From CAYMTT01 sp964393465 (GTDB taxonomy: Bacteria > Patescibacteriota > Minisyncoccia > Minisyncoccales > MHMH01), in the NCBI GenBank assembly GCA_964393465.1, contig CAYMTT010000024.1, positions 1-9,582 on the forward strand: a DNA stretch of 9,582 nucleotides, written 5' to 3'. The translations under genes were made by a program, and so were the position numbers. Positions 6,954 to 9,582 of this stretch are shown here, in pieces. Numbering within the stretch: the stretch's first letter is position 1; every line of letters starts with the position of its first letter. The notes beneath the pieces were generated by a model that was given only the letters and a program-made list of their open reading frames with translations, did no database searches and had not been told where the DNA came from.

Positions 6954-7409
6954 TCAAATTTTTTCCAGAGCTTCCTTTATGGCCTTGTCGACGGATTCTT
7001 CTTCGCTTTTGGAAAATTTTTTCAGGACGAAGCTTTCCACGTTTTTGGGCTTTCCCCTTTGGGGGCGGATGCCTATTCTCAGCCTCCAGAAATCCCTGGT
7101 TCCCAGCTTGTCGATCACCGATTGCACTCCTTTGTGTCCGGCGGGCCCCCTGCCTTTTTGGATTTTAAATTGGCCCAGGGGCAGATCTATGTCGTCGTGG
7201 GCCACCACCAGGTCGTCAGCTTTTATTTTCAGCCTTTCTGCCAGCTTCTTTACCGGCTTTCCGGAAACGTTCATAAAAGAGCCGGTTTTAGCGGCGATAA
7301 GGTCTCTTTTTTTGCTTTTTTCCAGCAGTTCCGCCGCTCGGTATCCTGCGTTGTGCCGGGTGTTTTCGTATTTTTTTCCGGGATTGCCCAATCCCACCAT
7401 CAGTTTCAT
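6954..7409 (-). CDS. pth: Peptidyl-tRNA hydrolase, short form
   Basis: Pth frees tRNA from peptidyl-tRNAs that drop off ribosomes, an essential recycling step in bacteria. The 151-aa protein carries the family landmarks: LGNPGKKYENTRHNAG at the N-terminus with N9 and the catalytic-type H19, FMNVSG with N47, and AHDDIDLP with D72. It is about 35-45 residues shorter than the usual 185-195. Part of the loss lies between the RHNAG and FMN motifs (only about 24 residues separate them) and part is the absent C-terminal helical segment. In the GGHNG motif the sequence reads AGHKG, so K93 replaces the Asn that in E. coli Pth (N114) contacts substrate. The ATG at 7409 starts directly on the conserved MKLMVGLGNPG, and a consensus -10 ends 8 bases upstream; no Shine-Dalgarno is present. 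It is divergent from lepB and ends at a terminator. Identity is secure; activity with the Lys substitution is inferred. Confidence 0.94.
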   Translation of the reverse strand: MKLMVGLGNPGKKYENTRHNAGYRAAELLEKSKKRDLIAAKTGSFMNVSGKPVKKLAERLKIKADDLVVAHDDIDLPLGQFKIQKGRGPAGHKGVQSVIDKLGTRDFWRLRIGIRPQRGKPKNVESFVLKKFSKSEEESVDKAIKEALEKI

Positions 7410-7417
7410 GTTGGTCC

Positions 7418-7445
7418 ATTATACCACCGCCTTGCTTTATTTGAA
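7418..7445 (-). promoter_or_regulatory. Predicted extended -10 promoter of pth
   Basis: On the minus strand, a perfect TATAAT (7418-7423) is preceded by TG one base upstream (TGGTATAAT), the extended -10 form. A weak -35, TTCAAA (7440-7445), lies 16 bases upstream. Only 8 bases separate the -10 from the pth ATG, so transcription should start at or within a base or two of the start codon. The -10/-35 spacer contains the -35 of the divergent lepB promoter. Confidence 0.72.
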
Positions 7446-7460
7446 AATATCGGTTATAAT
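7432..7460 (+). promoter_or_regulatory. Predicted promoter of the lepB-hisS-HIT operon
   Basis: TTGCTT (7432-7437), an exact 17-base spacer and a perfect TATAAT (7455-7460) lie 11 bases before the lepB ATG, predicting a leader of about 4-5 bases. A second perfect TATAAT (7462-7467), with TTGAAA (7441-7446) only 15 bases upstream, ends four bases before the ATG. It is less likely to be used for lepB but could give a transcript starting inside the gene. No Shine-Dalgarno lies between either box and the start. Confidence 0.7.
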
Positions 7461-7471
7461 CTATAATAGTT

Positions 7472-8017
7472 ATGAGGAATTTTCTTTTGTTTTTCGGGGA
7501 AATATTCAAAATAGTCGTCATCGCCCTGGTGATAGTAGTGCCTATCCGCTATTTTATATTCCAGCCGTTTTTCGTTAGGGGCCAGTCCATGGAACCCAGC
7601 TTTTACAACGGCGATTATCTGATAATCGACGAGATAAGCTACAGGTTCGATTCTCCCGAAAGAGGCGAAGTCGTCGTTTTTAAATATCCCGATTATCCTT
7701 CCCAAAAATACATAAAAAGGATTATAGGCCTTCCCGGCGAAACGATTGAAGTTCGGGACGGGAAAGTTTTAATTACGGACCGGCAGGGAGAGACATTTGC
7801 GCTTGAAGAAAAAGATTATCTTTCCTCTTCCTTCACTCACGGAAACCTTGAATTGAATTTGGGCCGGGGGGAATATTTTGTCATGGGAGACAACAGGCCT
7901 TTGTCTTCCGATTCCAGGCGCTGGGGGGAATTGCCCGAAGAATACATAATAGGCAAAGTTTTTTTCAGGGCCTGGCCGTTCGCCGCCCTGGCCAAAATAG
8001 AGGCGCCCGAATACTAA
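7472..8017 (+). CDS. lepB: Signal peptidase I (S26 family)
   Basis: LepB cuts signal peptides from exported proteins at the outer face of the cytoplasmic membrane, using a Ser-Lys dyad. The 181-aa protein has one N-terminal membrane segment (about residues 5-30, very rich in Ile, Val, Leu and Phe). Next comes the serine box GQSMEPSF with S39, then the lysine box KYIKRIIGLPGE with K82, and the late box MGDNRPLSSDSRRWG (138-152). Length and order are those of a small single-pass signal peptidase I of the Gram-positive type. The ATG at 7472 places the membrane helix correctly and is 11 bases after a perfect -10 box. It is first in an operon with hisS, whose ATG follows the lepB stop after three bases. 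No missing residue or frameshift is seen. Confidence 0.96.
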   Translation: MRNFLLFFGEIFKIVVIALVIVVPIRYFIFQPFFVRGQSMEPSFYNGDYLIIDEISYRFDSPERGEVVVFKYPDYPSQKYIKRIIGLPGETIEVRDGKVLITDRQGETFALEEKDYLSSSFTHGNLELNLGRGEYFVMGDNRPLSSDSRRWGELPEEYIIGKVFFRAWPFAALAKIEAPEY

Positions 8018-8020
8018 AAT

Positions 8021-9304
8021 ATGAAAAAGCCAAAATTCCAAGCTCCAACCGGGATGCACGATATTCTGCCAGAAGACCAGCATTATTTTCAAAGGGTCTA
8101 CGATACGGCAGAGAATATTGCCGATTTTTACGGATTCTCGAAAATAGAGACTCCGATTTTGGAGGAAGCCGAGCTTTTTTCCAAGGGAATAGGGCTTTCT
8201 ACCGACATCATCGAAAAGCAGATGTACGGGCTGAGGACCAGGGGCGGAGATTATCTTGCCCTGAGGCCGGAGTTTACGGCCGGTTCCGCCCGAGCTTACA
8301 TTGAGCACGGCATGTTCAACTGGCCCCAGCCGGTCAAACTTTACGCTTCCGGCCCTCTCTTTCGCGGGGAAAGGCCGCAGGCGGGGAGATACAGGCAGTT
8401 CCACCAGATTAATTTCGAGATTTTCGGGGAGCAGAACGCCGCCATGGACGCCCAAATCATCCAGATATTCTTTAACATTTTAAAAGAGCTGAAATTCAAA
8501 GACTTGATAGTGGAGATAAACAGCATCGGGGACAATCAGTGCCGCCCTTACTACAAAAAGCTTTTGGGCAACTATTTCCGTTCCAGAAGCAGTTCTTTGT
8601 GCGCCGACTGCCGGAGGCGTTTGAAAGAAAACCCTTTGCGCGTTCTGGACTGCAAAGAAGAAAAATGCCAGCCTGTCAAAAGCCAGGCCCCCCAGATAGT
8701 TGACCATCTCTGTGAAGAGTGTAAAGTTCATCTTAAGGAGGTGTTGGAATTTTTGGACGAAATAGAGCTTCCTTACCGCTTGAGCCCTCATTTGGTGAGA
8801 GGGCTGGATTATTACACCAAGACCGTTTTCGAAATATTCGAAGATACCGAAGCCGGAAGAGAAATGGGAGCTTTGGTCGGAGGCGGCAGATACGACGCTC
8901 TTATCAAAACCCTGGGAGGAAAAGACACCCCCGGCTGCGGAGGAGCTGCCGGAGTGGAAAGAATAGCCGAAACTTTGAAAAAGAGATCCAGGGGGCAGGT
9001 TCCTTTCCAAAGAAAGAATTTTTTCCTGGCCCAGCTCGGAGGTTTGGCTAAAAGAAAGAGCCTCAAATTAGTGGATGATTTCAGGAAGGCCAGAATTCCG
9101 GTGGCCGAATCCCTGGCCAAGGATTCTTTAAAGACCCAGCTTAGGCTGGCAGACAAGCTCGGAGCCTCCTATACCTTAATACTGGGCCATAAGGAAGCTT
9201 TGGAGGGCACCGTTATTTTCAGGGATATGAAGACGGGCAAGCAGGAATCGGTTAAAATGGAAAAAGCAGTCAAAGAAGCCAAGAAAAAAATGAAAAAACG
9301 TTGA
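8021..9304 (+). CDS. hisS: Histidyl-tRNA synthetase
   Basis: HisRS is the class II synthetase that charges tRNA-His. The 427-aa protein has the expected motifs: a motif 1 region (about 38-58), LRPEFTA (81-87), motif 2 FRGERPQAGRYRQFHQINFEIFG (114-136), the histidine-binding stretch LVRGLDYYTKTVFE (258-271) with the catalytic-type R260, and motif 3 GAAGVERI (308-315). A C-terminal anticodon-binding domain covers about 330-425. An insert between motif 2 and the histidine-binding stretch has three cysteine pairs (C194/C197, C211/C216, C231/C234) and may bind zinc; such cysteine-bearing inserts occur in other bacterial HisRS. RPEFT has Phe where RPEGT is usual. HisZ is excluded by the intact catalytic motifs and anticodon domain. 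The start follows lepB by three bases with no Shine-Dalgarno, so translation is probably coupled to lepB termination. Confidence 0.96.
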   Translation: MKKPKFQAPTGMHDILPEDQHYFQRVYDTAENIADFYGFSKIETPILEEAELFSKGIGLSTDIIEKQMYGLRTRGGDYLALRPEFTAGSARAYIEHGMFNWPQPVKLYASGPLFRGERPQAGRYRQFHQINFEIFGEQNAAMDAQIIQIFFNILKELKFKDLIVEINSIGDNQCRPYYKKLLGNYFRSRSSSLCADCRRRLKENPLRVLDCKEEKCQPVKSQAPQIVDHLCEECKVHLKEVLEFLDEIELPYRLSPHLVRGLDYYTKTVFEIFEDTEAGREMGALVGGGRYDALIKTLGGKDTPGCGGAAGVERIAETLKKRSRGQVPFQRKNFFLAQLGGLAKRKSLKLVDDFRKARIPVAESLAKDSLKTQLRLADKLGASYTLILGHKEALEGTVIFRDMKTGKQESVKMEKAVKEAKKKMKKR

Positions 9305-9307
9305 TAT

Positions 9308-9582
9308 ATGGACTGTCTTTTTTGTAAAATAGCTAATAAGGAGGTTCCCGCCGACATAGTTTACGAAGACCGAAAGATAATCGTTTTCAAGGACATAAAT
9401 CCGGTAGCCCCCGTCCACCTTCTCCTGGTTCCCAAAAAGCACATTCCAACAGTCGATCACATAGAGATGCAGGACAAAGAATTGATAGGAGAAATGTTCA
9501 TAGTGGCAAAGAAAGTTGCCGGGGAGCAGGGATTGGCCGAGAACGGTTACAGGTTGATTTGCAACGTCGGCAAGGACGCCGG
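9308..9582 (+). CDS. hinT: HIT/HinT-family nucleotide-binding protein (3' end missing)
   Basis: The frame from ATG 9308 stays open to the window edge, giving 91 complete residues. It begins MDCLFCKIANKEVPADIVYE and continues with FKDINPVAPVHLLLVPKKH (27-45), the signature N-terminal half of HinT-type histidine-triad proteins, which hydrolyse purine nucleoside phosphoramidates and related adducts. C3 and C6 form the CxxC seen in many zinc-carrying members. The window ends inside the NVGKDAG stretch, just before the HxHxH triad would be expected, so the catalytic histidines cannot be checked. The ATG follows the hisS stop by three bases (tat), matching the lepB-hisS junction, and has no Shine-Dalgarno. 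It is the third gene of the lepB operon. The exact HIT subfamily is not certain from this half. Confidence 0.92.
   Translation, partial: MDCLFCKIANKEVPADIVYEDRKIIVFKDINPVAPVHLLLVPKKHIPTVDHIEMQDKELIGEMFIVAKKVAGEQGLAENGYRLICNVGKDA

Noticed and set aside
5832..7466. A 544-codon open frame on the plus strand, antisense to the mfd-like gene and pth
   Set aside because: It lies wholly opposite two well-identified genes and gives a Phe- and Ser-rich product with no recognisable domain. It is best explained by the minus-strand genes' codon use lacking stop complements in that frame.
1..9582. A novel multi-gene system (defence, mobile element, CRISPR, biosynthetic cluster)
   Set aside because: Every coding region of real size matches a known housekeeping family, and all intergenic gaps are 81 bp or less and explained by promoters and terminators. 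No repeats or cargo genes were seen.

Overview
This window reads as an ordinary stretch of bacterial housekeeping genes, most likely from a Patescibacteria (Candidate Phyla Radiation) genome, with Parcubacteria as my best guess. That guess rests on very tight packing, shortened versions of otherwise conserved proteins (a 151-aa peptidyl-tRNA hydrolase, a 647-aa Mfd-like translocase) and the lepB-hisS-HIT gene order. No marker gene here fixes the taxon. I see no mobile element, CRISPR array, tRNA, rRNA, phage gene or defence gene, and no gene-free stretch longer than about 80 bases.

Layout. Bases 1-617 (+) hold the end of parB, which converges with a bifunctional-type (p)ppGpp synthetase/hydrolase (rel, 619-2787, -), leaving one base between the stop codons. 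The minus strand then carries, in transcription order, pth (7409 to 6954), a compact mfd-like gene (6872 to 4929), topA (4885 to 2867) and rel. Each has its own predicted promoter. Intrinsic terminators follow pth and topA, so this is a series of mostly independent units rather than one operon. From a 62-bp divergent promoter region at 7410-7471, a plus-strand operon runs the other way: lepB (7472-8017), hisS (8021-9304) and a HIT/HinT-family gene starting at 9308 and cut by the window end. Its genes are separated by exactly three bases.

How the genes fit together. They cover chromosome segregation (ParB), DNA supercoiling (TopA), RNA polymerase displacement (Mfd-like), stringent response (Rel), translation recycling and charging (Pth, HisRS), protein export (LepB) and nucleotide-phosphoramidate hydrolysis (HIT). 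There is no single pathway, but several are linked by transcription and translation stress.

Most noteworthy. (1) The Mfd-like protein keeps the RNA-polymerase-interacting (CarD/RID) domain and complete translocase, but lacks the UvrA-binding D2 region, most of D1b/D3 and the C-terminal D7. (2) All five predicted promoters put the -10 box only 8-14 bases before the ATG, so mRNAs should be leaderless or nearly so, and no start has a Shine-Dalgarno sequence. Strong Shine-Dalgarno-like sequences do occur inside coding regions. (3) Pth is unusually short and has Lys where the family usually has a functional Asn. I found no convincing new multi-gene system. The novelty is in gene reduction and expression architecture.
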